A stretch of DNA of 14,521 nucleotides from an uncultured Clostridia bacterium (GCA_937895645.1 CALBKQ010000073.1:1-14521), one strand, 5' to 3'; positions 1 to 7,220 are shown, numbered from the stretch's first letter. Program-made: numbers and translations. Notes: generated from the sequence alone by a model not told the origin.

Positions 1-486
1 TGTGGTATGCCATTCGTTAATGCTCGTTGGCTCGGCGGTATGCTCACAAACTTCACAACAATCAAGCAAAGAATCAAGAGACTTGCTCAGCTTAAAGCTA
101 TGCAAGAAGATGGCACATTCGACCTTCTTCCTAAAAAAGAAGTTGCTAAATATGAGCTTGAAATTGAAAAACTTGAAAAGTACATTGGTGGTATCACAGA
201 AATGAAAAAGCAGCCAGCTGCTATGTTCATTGTTGACCCAAGAAAAGAAAAGATTGCAGTTGCTGAAGCAAAGAAACTTGGTATTCCTGTAATTGCTATC
301 GTTGACACAAACTGTGACCCTGATGATGTTGACTATGTTATCCCAGGTAATGACGACGCTATCCGTGCAGTAAAACTTATTGCTGGTGCTATGGCTGATG
401 CTATTATCGAAGGCAGACAGGGTGAACAGATGGAAGTTGTAGCTGAAGAAGCTGCAGAAGCAGTAGCTGAAGAAGTTGCTGAATAA
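1..486 (+). CDS. rpsB: 30S ribosomal protein S2, 3' part (5' end outside window)
   Basis: S2 is a small-subunit ribosomal protein that bridges the 30S head and body and helps S1 bind. The frame is open from base 1, so the start lies outside the window and 161 C-terminal residues are visible. Family signatures are clear: FVNARWLGGMLTNF near the left edge, then a helical segment (TIKQRIKRLAQL), AAMFIVDPRKEKIAVAEA, IPVIAIVDTNCDPDDVDYVIPGNDDAIRA and the final helix LIAGAMADAIIEGR. The last 20 or so residues form an acidic Ala/Glu/Val-rich tail, common in Gram-positive S2. tsf follows on the same strand after 73 nt, the classic rpsB-tsf order. The truncation is due only to the window edge. Identification is secure. 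Confidence 0.97.
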   Translation, partial: CGMPFVNARWLGGMLTNFTTIKQRIKRLAQLKAMQEDGTFDLLPKKEVAKYELEIEKLEKYIGGITEMKKQPAAMFIVDPRKEKIAVAEAKKLGIPVIAIVDTNCDPDDVDYVIPGNDDAIRAVKLIAGAMADAIIEGRQGEQMEVVAEEAAEAVAEEVAE

Positions 487-499
487 TTAAGTTTATTAT

Positions 500-530
500 A
501 GCCCGTGGCATAATCGTTACGGGCTCTTTT
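500..530 (+). terminator. rpsB-tsf intergenic hairpin (probable partial terminator)
   Basis: A 7-bp perfect stem (AGCCCGT at 500-506 with ACGGGCT at 519-525) is followed by CTTTT. The T tract is short, so it probably allows substantial readthrough into tsf and adjusts the S2 to EF-Ts ratio. No separate tsf promoter is obvious in the short gap. An 18-nt stretch (505-522) closely resembles part of the asd leader terminator. Confidence 0.65.
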
Positions 531-559
531 CAAAATATTTGATATTGGAGGAAAAGAAA

Positions 560-1660
560 ATGGCATTTACTGCAAAAGATGTTCAGGCACTTCGTGAGAA
601 GACTGGCGTTGGTATGATGGATTGTAAAAAAGCTCTTGTTGAAACAGATGGCGATATTGAAAAAGCTATTGACATTCTTAGAGAAAAAGGACTTGCTTCT
701 GCTGCAAAGAAAGCAAGCCGTGTTGCTGCTGAAGGTGTAGTTGCTGCTTACAGCGACGCTAATGCAGGTGCACTTGTTGAAATTAACTGTGAAACAGACT
801 TCGTTGCAAAGGGTGAGCCTTTCGTTAACCTTGCTGCAAAAGTTGTTAAGACAGTTGTTGCTACAAAACCAGCTGATGTTGAAACACTTCTTGCTACAAA
901 AGCAGTTGATTCAGACAAAACAGTTGATGAAGAAGTTCAGGAAGTATTCCTTGCTCTTCGTGAAAATATGAAAGTTCGTAGATTTGCTCTTGTTGAAGGA
1001 CATACATCAACATATATCCACGCTGGTGGTACTGTTGGCGTTATCGTTGCATTTGATGTTGACGATGCAACAGCAGCAAAACCTGAATTTGATGCAATGG
1101 GTAAGAATGTAGCAATGCAGATTGCTGCTATGAACCCAGAATATTTGTGCAAAGCATCAATTTCTGATGATGAACTTGCTAAGATGAAGTCAATCACAAT
1201 TGATAGTGCACTTAACAAACCTGATTCACTTCCAGTTCCAATTCTTAACAGCATTATTACAGAAGCAATCAATGATAAGAAGTGGAGCGACGAAGACGCT
1301 GAAATTTACAACGGACTTGACCAGAAACAGAGAAAGAACTTTGTAAACTTCATTTCAAAAGAAGCTTATGCTACAATGGCAGAAATTGCAGTTTCTCATA
1401 AAGCTGAAATTTCAGAAAACAAAATCTTCGTTGGTCTTGTTCAGGGTCGTCTTGCAAAACAGATTAAAGAAGTTTGTCTTCTTGAACAGACATTCGTTCG
1501 TTCAGACCTTTTCGACGGTTCTGTTGACGGTTATGTAAATTCAGTTGCTAAAGCTCTTGGTGCTGACATTAAGGTTACAAGCTTTGTTCGTTTTGAAAAA
1601 GGCGAAGGCATTGAAAAGAAAGAAGAAAACTTTGCTGCTGAGATTGCAAGTATGATGTAA
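560..1660 (+). CDS. tsf: translation elongation factor Ts, long variant
   Basis: EF-Ts is the guanine-nucleotide exchange factor that regenerates EF-Tu-GTP in the cytoplasm. The ATG at 560 follows GGAGG (547-551) with good spacing, giving 366 residues. The N-terminal UBA-like domain is typical (VQALREKTGVGMMDCKKAL, GDIEKAIDILREKG), as are the core motif ETDFVAKGEPF (79-88) and the C-terminal KEVCLLEQTFVRSD segment. Common EF-Ts proteins have about 280-310 residues. The excess lies between about residues 203 and 288, between MNPEYL and the GLVQGRLAKQIKEV helix, where a charged segment rich in Asp, Lys and Glu expands the usual short linker. The frame is intact, so this looks like a genuine lineage insertion. 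A strong terminator follows. Confidence 0.97.
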   Translation: MAFTAKDVQALREKTGVGMMDCKKALVETDGDIEKAIDILREKGLASAAKKASRVAAEGVVAAYSDANAGALVEINCETDFVAKGEPFVNLAAKVVKTVVATKPADVETLLATKAVDSDKTVDEEVQEVFLALRENMKVRRFALVEGHTSTYIHAGGTVGVIVAFDVDDATAAKPEFDAMGKNVAMQIAAMNPEYLCKASISDDELAKMKSITIDSALNKPDSLPVPILNSIITEAINDKKWSDEDAEIYNGLDQKQRKNFVNFISKEAYATMAEIAVSHKAEISENKIFVGLVQGRLAKQIKEVCLLEQTFVRSDLFDGSVDGYVNSVAKALGADIKVTSFVRFEKGEGIEKKEENFAAEIASMM

Positions 1661-1678
1661 TTCTTTAATTAGTCCTTA

Positions 1679-1714
1679 AAAGCGTACAGTTTATACTGTA
1701 CGCTTTATTTTTTT
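1679..1714 (+). terminator. Rho-independent terminator of rpsB-tsf
   Basis: A perfect 12-bp stem (1679-1690 with 1695-1706), a TTAT tetraloop and a run of seven T (1708-1714) lie 18 nt after the tsf stop. It separates the ribosomal operon from the amidase-radA group. Confidence 0.95.
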
Positions 1715-1716
1715 AC

Positions 1717-1745
1717 TTGTAAAATTTTCACTCATAATGTAAAAT
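1717..1745 (+). promoter_or_regulatory. candidate promoter for the cwlD-radA group
   Basis: TTGTAA (1717-1722) and TAAAAT (1740-1745) are spaced by exactly 17 nt, immediately after the tsf terminator and 45 nt before the amidase start. It is a moderate match to the vegetative consensus. CwlD genes are usually under sporulation sigma factors, so a second, undetected promoter is possible. Confidence 0.45.
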
Positions 1746-1763
1746 AATAATGTTAAAATTATT

Positions 1764-1780
1764 CCCATATATTTTATGGG
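1764..1780 (+). promoter_or_regulatory. small hairpin overlapping the cwlD ribosome binding site
   Basis: CCCATA (1764-1769) can pair with TATGGG (1775-1780) around a 5-nt loop. The 3' arm supplies most of the GGGGTGA ribosome binding site used by the GTG at 1790, so folding could lower initiation. A 6-bp stem is modest. Confidence 0.35.
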
Positions 1781-1789
1781 GTGATTTTT

Positions 1790-2506
1790 GTGAAAAAATC
1801 TTTGATTGCTTTATCACTTGCAACAGTTATTTACATTTCATCTGTACTTTTATGCCAAATCCAATCTGTATCTTCAAACACCATAATCAATAATACTTTA
1901 CCTGTAATAATTATTGATGCGGGTCATGGTGGTGAAGACGGAGGTGCAGTTGGCATTGACGGCACTTATGAAAAAGATATAAATTTACAGATTTCTCTTA
2001 AACTTAACGATATTCTATCTATATTCGGATACAAAACACATCTGATAAGGACAACTGATACTGCAATTCATACTTCCGGTGACACAATTCGTCAGCGTAA
2101 AGTTTCTGATATTCGTAATCGTACAAATACAATGAATCAATACGAAAACTGCATTTATTTAAGTGTTCACCAAAATAAGTATGGTGATAGAAAAATATGG
2201 GGCACACAGACCTTTTATTCGGCGAATTGTGGAGAAAGTCGTGAAATTGCTCAACTTATTCAAAACGCTGTTAAAAGTCAATTACAGCCAAATAACAAGC
2301 GCCAGATTAAAAAATCCGGCACAGATATTTATGTGCTTTACAATGCAACAAAACCTGCAGTTATGGTTGAGTGCGGATTCGTTTCAAATCCAAGTGAGTT
2401 AAACAAGTTAAAAGATTGCACATATCAGAACAATATGGCGTTATCAATTGCAACAGGAATAATAAACTATAATATTACGGAGGTACAAAATGGCTCAGAA
2501 GTCTAA
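1790..2506 (+). CDS. cwlD: N-acetylmuramoyl-L-alanine amidase, CwlD-like (Amidase_3)
   Basis: This is a zinc amidase that cleaves the bond between N-acetylmuramic acid and L-alanine. In spore formers CwlD acts with PdaA to make muramic-delta-lactam in the cortex, which is needed for germination. The GTG at 1790 is preferred over the in-frame GTG at 1781 because GGGGTGA (1778-1784) is then well spaced. The product has 238 residues, close to B. subtilis CwlD. A hydrophobic N-terminal segment (about 4-22) gives export or anchoring. Zinc ligands fit H46 in DAGHGG, E61 in YEKD and H127 in SVHQN, and the catalytic glutamate is E194 in MVECGFVSN. There is no binding-repeat domain. The 3' end overlaps radA by 17 nt. 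The family call is firm; the CwlD assignment rests on length and architecture. Confidence 0.85.
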   Translation: MKKSLIALSLATVIYISSVLLCQIQSVSSNTIINNTLPVIIIDAGHGGEDGGAVGIDGTYEKDINLQISLKLNDILSIFGYKTHLIRTTDTAIHTSGDTIRQRKVSDIRNRTNTMNQYENCIYLSVHQNKYGDRKIWGTQTFYSANCGESREIAQLIQNAVKSQLQPNNKRQIKKSGTDIYVLYNATKPAVMVECGFVSNPSELNKLKDCTYQNNMALSIATGIINYNITEVQNGSEV

Positions 2507-3863
2507 ATCGGTATATATTTGTAGCGAGTGTGGTTATGAAATACCTCGTTGGCTTGGACAATGCCCGAACTGTAATGAGTGGAACACTCTTAATGAAGAA
2601 ATAAAAACAGTTGTAAAAGAAACTTCTAAAAAAAGTCTTGTTAGCTCAAATCGTGGCAGAGCATACCCACTTGCTGAAATTACTGCAGATACAGGTCATA
2701 GATACAATACAGGCCTTAAAGAGTTAAATCGTGTGCTCGGTGGTGGTCTTGTTAAGGGTTCTGTTGTACTTTTAAGTGGTGACCCTGGTATTGGTAAATC
2801 GACAATTCTTTTGCAAATTTGCGAATATTTAGGTGAGGGATTAAAGATTTTATATGTATCAGGTGAAGAATCTGCACATCAAATTAAACTTCGTGCATCA
2901 AGGCTTTCAGTATCTACTGAAAATCTTTCAGTACTTTGCGAAACTGATGCACAATACATTTGCGAATATATTCAGTCAGAAAAGCCTGACATTGTAATAA
3001 TTGACTCTATTCAGACTATGGAAATTAGTGAGTTAAATTCGTCACCAGGTAGTGTTACACAAGTGCGCGAGTCAACAAATCTTTTTACACGAACTGCAAA
3101 AGTATCAAATATTCCAATATTCCTTGTAGGCCACGTTAACAAAGATGGCAATATTGCAGGTCCAAAAGTGCTTGAACATATTGTTGACTGTGTTTTATAT
3201 TTTGAGGGTGACCGTAATACTTCATATCGTATTTTAAGAGCAGTGAAAAATCGTTATGGCTCAACAAATGAAATTGGTGTATTTGAAATGCTTGATAACG
3301 GTCTTTGTGAAGTGGAAAACCCTTCTATGATGCTCATTTCTGGTAAACCAAGAAATGTATCAGGTACTTGTGTAGCGTGTCTTATGGAGGGCTCAAGACC
3401 AATTCTTGCTGAAGTGCAAAGCCTTGTAACTCCAAGTGGTTTTGGAAATCCCAGAAGAATGGCAACTGGTATTGATTACGGAAGAATGGCTATGCTTATA
3501 GCCGTTCTTGAAAAGCGTTGCGGTTATTTCCTTGGAAATATGGATTGTTATACAAATGTAATCGGTGGGCTTCGTATTGACGAAACAGCTGCCGACTTAT
3601 CAATAGCGTTAGCAATAGTTTCGAGTCTTAAAGATGTTGTTGTACCCGAAAATACATTAGCATTCGGTGAAATAGGCTTAGCAGGTGAGATTCGTTCAGT
3701 AAATTGCTGTGAACAAAGAATTAAAGAGGCTGCAAAACTTGGATTTGAAAAGTGCGTTATTCCTTACCACAACTATTCAAAAGTACCAAAATATCTCTTT
3801 AATGAAATTGAGATTGTCCCTGCAAAAAATATAAGACAAGCATTTGAGGCGATTATGAATTGA
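2490..3863 (+). CDS. radA: DNA repair protein RadA (Sms)
   Basis: RadA is a RecA-related, DnaB-like hexameric ATPase that drives branch migration and processing of recombination intermediates. The ATG at 2490 has GGAGG just upstream, inside the amidase gene. The 457-residue product has the full family layout. A C4 zinc finger comes first (C11, C14, C25, C28). The RecA-like core has Walker A GDPGIGKST at 97-105 and a Walker B-like strand IVIIDSIQT at 168-176. The RadA-specific KNRYG motif is at 253-257. A C-terminal Lon-protease-like domain contains IGGLRIDETAADLSIALAI and lacks signs of protease activity. Its start overlaps the amidase by 17 nt and its stop shares four bases with the next gene, so translation is likely coupled on both sides. 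Confidence 0.97.
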   Translation: MAQKSKSVYICSECGYEIPRWLGQCPNCNEWNTLNEEIKTVVKETSKKSLVSSNRGRAYPLAEITADTGHRYNTGLKELNRVLGGGLVKGSVVLLSGDPGIGKSTILLQICEYLGEGLKILYVSGEESAHQIKLRASRLSVSTENLSVLCETDAQYICEYIQSEKPDIVIIDSIQTMEISELNSSPGSVTQVRESTNLFTRTAKVSNIPIFLVGHVNKDGNIAGPKVLEHIVDCVLYFEGDRNTSYRILRAVKNRYGSTNEIGVFEMLDNGLCEVENPSMMLISGKPRNVSGTCVACLMEGSRPILAEVQSLVTPSGFGNPRRMATGIDYGRMAMLIAVLEKRCGYFLGNMDCYTNVIGGLRIDETAADLSIALAIVSSLKDVVVPENTLAFGEIGLAGEIRSVNCCEQRIKEAAKLGFEKCVIPYHNYSKVPKYLFNEIEIVPAKNIRQAFEAIMN

Positions 3864-4615
3864 GCGAGAGATTTTTAATAAATCCTAATCTTCCTGAAAA
3901 TAAAGTAACAACAGTATTTGCAGATATTGACGATAACGCTCTTAAAAGCGTTTTTGATGAACTGACTATAAAAGTTGTGAATGTAATTGAAAATCAATTT
4001 TTAGACTTGCCTGTAAACAAACACGCCGATATTCTTGAAAATTATGTCGGGAAATCAACATTTTTAGTTGATAAAAATCAAGTTGAACTTTGTAATTTTG
4101 TTAAAGATAAATACGGGAAATTGGTTATTATAGATAATATACAATCACCATACCCAAAAGATTGTCTGTTGAATTTTGTAGATATTGGTGATTATATAAT
4201 CTGCAACAAATCTATTTTGACAAAGGAAATAATCAATTTATTACCGAATAAACAGATTATTGATGTAAAACAAGGTTATTCAAAATGTTCTGTCTGTATT
4301 TGTAAGCATAATACAGTTATAACTGACGATATTTCCATTTTTAATGCACTCTCACAGTATGTTAATGTGAATTTATTACTGGTTGATAAGGGGAGTGTAC
4401 ATATAAACAAATACAACTATGGATTTATCGGTGGATGTTCTGGACTAATAGACAAGGATACATTACTGTTTAATGGCGATTTATCAACACATAGTGATTT
4501 TGACAAAATAGTGAAATTCTTGTATGATAACAATGTGAAATATATTGATATTAAAGGTAAACCATTAACTGATATAGGAAGTATAATTCCAATAACTGAA
4601 AAAGACGGTGAATAA
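3860..4615 (+). CDS. DUF6873/GME-fold-like protein, function unknown
   Basis: A 251-residue protein starting at TTG (3860), whose first bases overlap the radA stop (TTGA). GAGG at 3846-3849 is a usable ribosome binding site, and the next methionine lies too far in. I see no signal peptide or membrane segment. Conserved-looking blocks are YPKDCLLNFVDIGDYIICN (98-116), KQGYSKCSVCICKH (137-150), TDD (155-157), GFIGGCSGL (188-196) and NGDLSTHSDFDKI (205-217). The pattern of small repeated units, with D/H/C residues near turns, recalls the guanidine-modifying-enzyme (GME) fold, and I recall DUF6873 from Clostridia with such blocks. This is memory of a pattern, not a search. No substrate can be named. 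Its place directly behind radA suggests co-expression only. Confidence 0.6.
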   Translation: MSERFLINPNLPENKVTTVFADIDDNALKSVFDELTIKVVNVIENQFLDLPVNKHADILENYVGKSTFLVDKNQVELCNFVKDKYGKLVIIDNIQSPYPKDCLLNFVDIGDYIICNKSILTKEIINLLPNKQIIDVKQGYSKCSVCICKHNTVITDDISIFNALSQYVNVNLLLVDKGSVHINKYNYGFIGGCSGLIDKDTLLFNGDLSTHSDFDKIVKFLYDNNVKYIDIKGKPLTDIGSIIPITEKDGE

Positions 4616-4616
4616 A

Positions 4617-4805
4617 ATGAAAAAAGGTTATCTAATAGCATATTTAGGTGCTGCAACAACAATGGGTGTAGTTCTCGCAAAAGCCGGTAAAATGGCTAAA
4701 AAATATGGTCAACCCTTGAAAGAAAAGAAAAAAATATCGCCTGAAAAAATTGCTAAAACCGCCGAAAAAGGCATAGATTTTGTTACTAAAAAAGTTATTA
4801 AATAA
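4617..4805 (+). CDS. small basic protein with hydrophobic N-terminus, unknown
   Basis: A 62-residue protein from the ATG at 4617, one base after the upstream stop. GGTGA at 4607-4611, inside the upstream gene, serves as ribosome binding site. The in-frame GTG at 4608 is less likely. Residues 4-22 are a hydrophobic, Gly/Ala-rich segment (YLIAYLGAATTMGVVLAKA) that could insert in or lie on the membrane. The rest is very lysine-rich, ending in KKVIK. The stop overlaps the next start in TAATG. The tight packing supports a real gene. I do not recognise a family. Confidence 0.65.
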   Translation: MKKGYLIAYLGAATTMGVVLAKAGKMAKKYGQPLKEKKKISPEKIAKTAEKGIDFVTKKVIK

Positions 4806-5296
4806 TGAATAAAGTTATTATAATCGGTTGTCCTGGTTCTGGTAAAACAACATTTGCTGAAAAACTTAATAAATGTACAGGATTACCATTATATTATTTA
4901 GATGCAATATGGCACAAGCCTGATAAAACACATATTTCGAGAGAAGATTTCGATAAAAGAATCCTGGAAATATTTAATGAAGATAAGTGGATAATTGATG
5001 GTAACTATAAAAGAACAATAGAAACTCGACTTAAAGAATGTGACACTGTTTTTCTATTTGATTTACCGACAGAAGTTTGTTTACAAGGCGCCACCGAAAG
5101 AATCGGTAAAGGTCGTTATGACTTGCCGTGGGTTGAAACAGAGTTGGACCCTGAATTCAAACGATTTATTGAAGATTTTCCTAAAAATACATTACCATAT
5201 ATCTATGACTTACTTGAAAAATACAAAGATAAAAAACAAGTAATAATTTTCAAATCAAGAGAAGAAGCAGATGAATGTATTGAACATTTGAAATGA
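4805..5296 (+). CDS. P-loop nucleotide kinase, AdK/FlaR (topology modulation)-like
   Basis: A 163-residue cytoplasmic P-loop protein. Walker A is GCPGSGKTT (8-16) right after the first strand, followed by a substrate-binding region (LPLYYLDAIWHKPD), a DGNY motif (WIIDGNYKRTIETRL) and CDTVFLFDLPTEVCL. This order is typical of the small adenylate-kinase-related proteins annotated as DNA topology modulation protein FlaR. The LID domain is short, so it is unlikely to be the housekeeping adenylate kinase. The natural phosphate acceptor is not known from sequence. The start overlaps the upstream stop by one base and no good ribosome binding site is visible, which suggests coupled re-initiation. It is the last gene of the packed group. 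Confidence 0.8.
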   Translation: MNKVIIIGCPGSGKTTFAEKLNKCTGLPLYYLDAIWHKPDKTHISREDFDKRILEIFNEDKWIIDGNYKRTIETRLKECDTVFLFDLPTEVCLQGATERIGKGRYDLPWVETELDPEFKRFIEDFPKNTLPYIYDLLEKYKDKKQVIIFKSREEADECIEHLK

Positions 5297-5373
5297 ATAG
5301 GAAAATTTTTTAGAATTTTTATAGACACTTTGATACTTTCATTCGTCTTATACAGTGAAAGGTGGTAAAAATT

Positions 5374-6048
5374 ATGTTTAGAAAAATTTTTAAGAAAAAG
5401 CAGACAATACACGCACAAGCAGTTGTAGATTTAAGAGACTACACTCCACAGGCATTAAGTAACATCAAGGTTATTGAGGCTGTTGCTTTGCTGATTCTTC
5501 CAGAAAATCCAACACCTGAATATGTTGAGGCTTTTTCAAAAATTCAACTTGACGCGATAGCCCTTACATTAAATTTATCAAACGATAAAAAGATTTCTAT
5601 GTTTAATGGCGTTACATCACTTTCAAATATAAACTTAGCAGACAATACTGTAGGTGTTTTTAATGGTATCACAATTATTGGACACGCTATCGAAAACGAA
5701 AATGCACAATATATTGCAAATGGAATTGTATTGAAAAAAATAGGACTTCAAAATAATGGTCAGTGTCTTATGGAAAATGGTCTAATTTTTGAAATGGATT
5801 TTGATGAAAACAAAGTTAAGTTATTTACCAATAAAATTGAAATTGATTCATCATTTATTCGTAATGTAGAAGAGGGGACTTTAATTGCCTCTGGAGATAC
5901 TATTACTTTATTAGGAGACATTACTGAAGAAATAATCATCGAAAAAAATATTCAATTCTTTGCAGGTAACATGATTAAATGCGATAAAAGTATTAAAGGT
6001 TGCGTTCAGGCAAGGTCTTGTGTAGGCAATAAAATAGTAAGTGAATAA
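5374..6048 (+). CDS. unrecognised protein with 19-residue NG repeats
   Basis: A 224-residue protein. The ATG at 5374 is preferred over the in-frame GTG at 5362 because AAGGTGG (5359-5365) is well placed for it. The N-terminus is basic (FRKIFKKK) with no signal peptide. Residues 31-70 are hydrophobic with alternating character. A motif hydrophobic/small-x-N-G-hydrophobic then recurs exactly every 19 residues, with asparagines at 78, 97, 116 and 135. Degenerate copies appear around N153 (FTNKI), 172-174 (ASGDTI) and 197-201 (AGNMI). This periodicity suggests a beta-solenoid-like fold, as in some scaffold or envelope proteins. I do not recognise the family. The sigma factor starts 4 nt after its stop, so the two are co-transcribed and probably work together. 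Confidence 0.75.
   Translation: MFRKIFKKKQTIHAQAVVDLRDYTPQALSNIKVIEAVALLILPENPTPEYVEAFSKIQLDAIALTLNLSNDKKISMFNGVTSLSNINLADNTVGVFNGITIIGHAIENENAQYIANGIVLKKIGLQNNGQCLMENGLIFEMDFDENKVKLFTNKIEIDSSFIRNVEEGTLIASGDTITLLGDITEEIIIEKNIQFFAGNMIKCDKSIKGCVQARSCVGNKIVSE
5599..5784 (+). repeat. region encoding four 19-codon tandem motifs
   Basis: It covers the four regular NG units (residues 76-137 of the repeat protein). Each copy reads aat-gg or similar at the same 57-bp spacing. The DNA between copies has diverged, so the repeat is conserved at protein level and is not a recent DNA duplication. Confidence 0.7.
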
Positions 6049-6052
6049 TACT

Positions 6053-6502
6053 ATGAATATCAATATTCAAAATTTATACGAAGAATATTATTCAGCCTTA
6101 TATAAATATTTTTGTAAGAAGACAAATCAAGATGATGCCGAAGACCTTACTCAACAGACCTTTGTAAAATTGATGACATACATAACATGCATTGATAAAA
6201 TTCGTTCGCCAAAATCATTAGTTTTTACTATTGCAAAAAGCGTTTTGTGTGATTATTTTAGAACAAAAAAGTTGTTGGAATTATCTGTCTCATTTGATGA
6301 ATTATATGATTATGCAGATAACTATGATTTCACAAATGAGATTGAATCTTCAGGTTTTCTTAATAAACTCACAAAACGAGAACGACAAATAGTTGAATTG
6401 AAAGTTCAGGGTTATAACAGTTTAGAAATCGGTAAAAAACTGGGTTTATCAGGTTCAACTGTTCGAACATATCTTGAAAAAGTTAGAAAAAAGATTGATT
6501 GA
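6053..6502 (+). CDS. ECF-type RNA polymerase sigma factor
   Basis: A 149-residue sigma-70 family protein with the two-domain ECF layout. Region 2 spans about 10-70, with LYEEYYSALYKYF, the DDAEDLTQQTFVKL core-binding helix and SLVFTIAKSVLCDYFR for -10 recognition. Region 4 spans about 103-148 and is a helix-turn-helix (LTKRERQIVELKVQGYNSLEIGKKLGLSGSTVRTYLEKVRKKI). The linker is short and acidic. The ATG at 6053 is chosen. An in-frame GTG at 6041, inside the upstream gene, would add four residues, and neither has a strong ribosome binding site, so coupling to the repeat protein is likely. No recognisable anti-sigma factor lies nearby. Its targets are unknown; autoregulation through the -10-like CGTC at 5344 is possible. 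Confidence 0.88.
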   Translation: MNINIQNLYEEYYSALYKYFCKKTNQDDAEDLTQQTFVKLMTYITCIDKIRSPKSLVFTIAKSVLCDYFRTKKLLELSVSFDELYDYADNYDFTNEIESSGFLNKLTKRERQIVELKVQGYNSLEIGKKLGLSGSTVRTYLEKVRKKID

Positions 6503-6554
6503 TAATTCGGTAATAAAAGGAATTGTATTTAAAGCTCGATGAATAGGTGTATTT

Positions 6555-7172
6555 ATGAATGAAAAGTTGAAAGAATACATAGAAATCAATGTATTTACTG
6601 AATACTCAAAGAATGATTCGGGTCATGGAATTGAGCATATAAATTATGTAATTGACCGTTGTTTTAGATTTGCTAAACAATTTGACAATATAGACTTAGA
6701 TATGCTTTATACAATTGCAGCGTTTCATGATATAGGTCATCATATTGATAAGAAAAATCATGAAAAACTGTCTGCGCAGATTTTTTATGAAAATGATGAT
6801 ATGCAAAAGTTTTTTACTGAAGAACAGAGAATTATCATTAAAGAGGGGATAGAAGACCATAGAGCCTCTTCTACAAGCGTTCCTCGTAGCGATTATGGTA
6901 AAATAATTTCGTCTGCCGACCGTTCAACTGATGTAAACGAATTCTTAAAAAGAACACATTCATATACATTAAAACATGAACCTGTTTTGAATAAAGATGA
7001 AATCATTGAACGAGCCTATAATCATACAAAAGATAAATATGGTTCAAACGGTTATGCAAAAAGTTATGTTGTAGATGATGAATATAATCAGTTTAGAAAA
7101 GAAATTACAAACCTAATAAATGATAAAGTAAAATTTAAGATTAGATATTTAGAAGTAAATAATATTAAATAA
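6555..7172 (+). CDS. HD-domain phosphohydrolase
   Basis: A 205-residue soluble protein of the HD superfamily, metal-dependent phosphohydrolases that act on nucleotides or similar phosphoesters. The metal-site residues are visible: H28 in SGHGIEHI, the H58-D59 doublet in AAFHDIGHH, H102 in EDHRA and D122 in SSADRSTD. This H...HD...D order matches the small stand-alone HD group annotated as uncharacterised or HD-superfamily hydrolase. The ATG at 6555 has only a weak AGGTG site. It lies 52 nt after the sigma factor gene on the same strand, and a strong terminator follows, so it could be the last gene of that unit. The substrate is unknown. Confidence 0.85.
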   Translation: MNEKLKEYIEINVFTEYSKNDSGHGIEHINYVIDRCFRFAKQFDNIDLDMLYTIAAFHDIGHHIDKKNHEKLSAQIFYENDDMQKFFTEEQRIIIKEGIEDHRASSTSVPRSDYGKIISSADRSTDVNEFLKRTHSYTLKHEPVLNKDEIIERAYNHTKDKYGSNGYAKSYVVDDEYNQFRKEITNLINDKVKFKIRYLEVNNIK

Positions 7173-7177
7173 GTTTC

Positions 7178-7220
7178 AATCCATAGGCTTTTTATAAATC
7201 AAGTGCCTATGGATTTTTTT
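7178..7220 (+). terminator. Rho-independent terminator after the HD gene
   Basis: An 11-bp perfect stem (AATCCATAGGC at 7178-7188 with GCCTATGGATT at 7205-7215), a 16-nt loop and five further T. It begins 6 nt after the HD stop and closes the rightward transcription unit. Confidence 0.93.

Noticed and set aside
539..559. Longer tsf start upstream of 560
   Set aside because: GGAGG at 547-551 is correctly placed for the ATG at 560, and EF-Ts begins with MAFTAKDVQALREKTG-type sequence.
937..1272. Minus-strand open frame inside tsf
   Set aside because: It is the mirror of the well-conserved tsf coding frame with no ribosome binding site or recognisable protein.
6503..6554. Separate promoter for the HD gene
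   Set aside because: TTGATA at 6499 has no acceptable -10 at 16-18 nt, so co-transcription with the sigma gene is equally likely.
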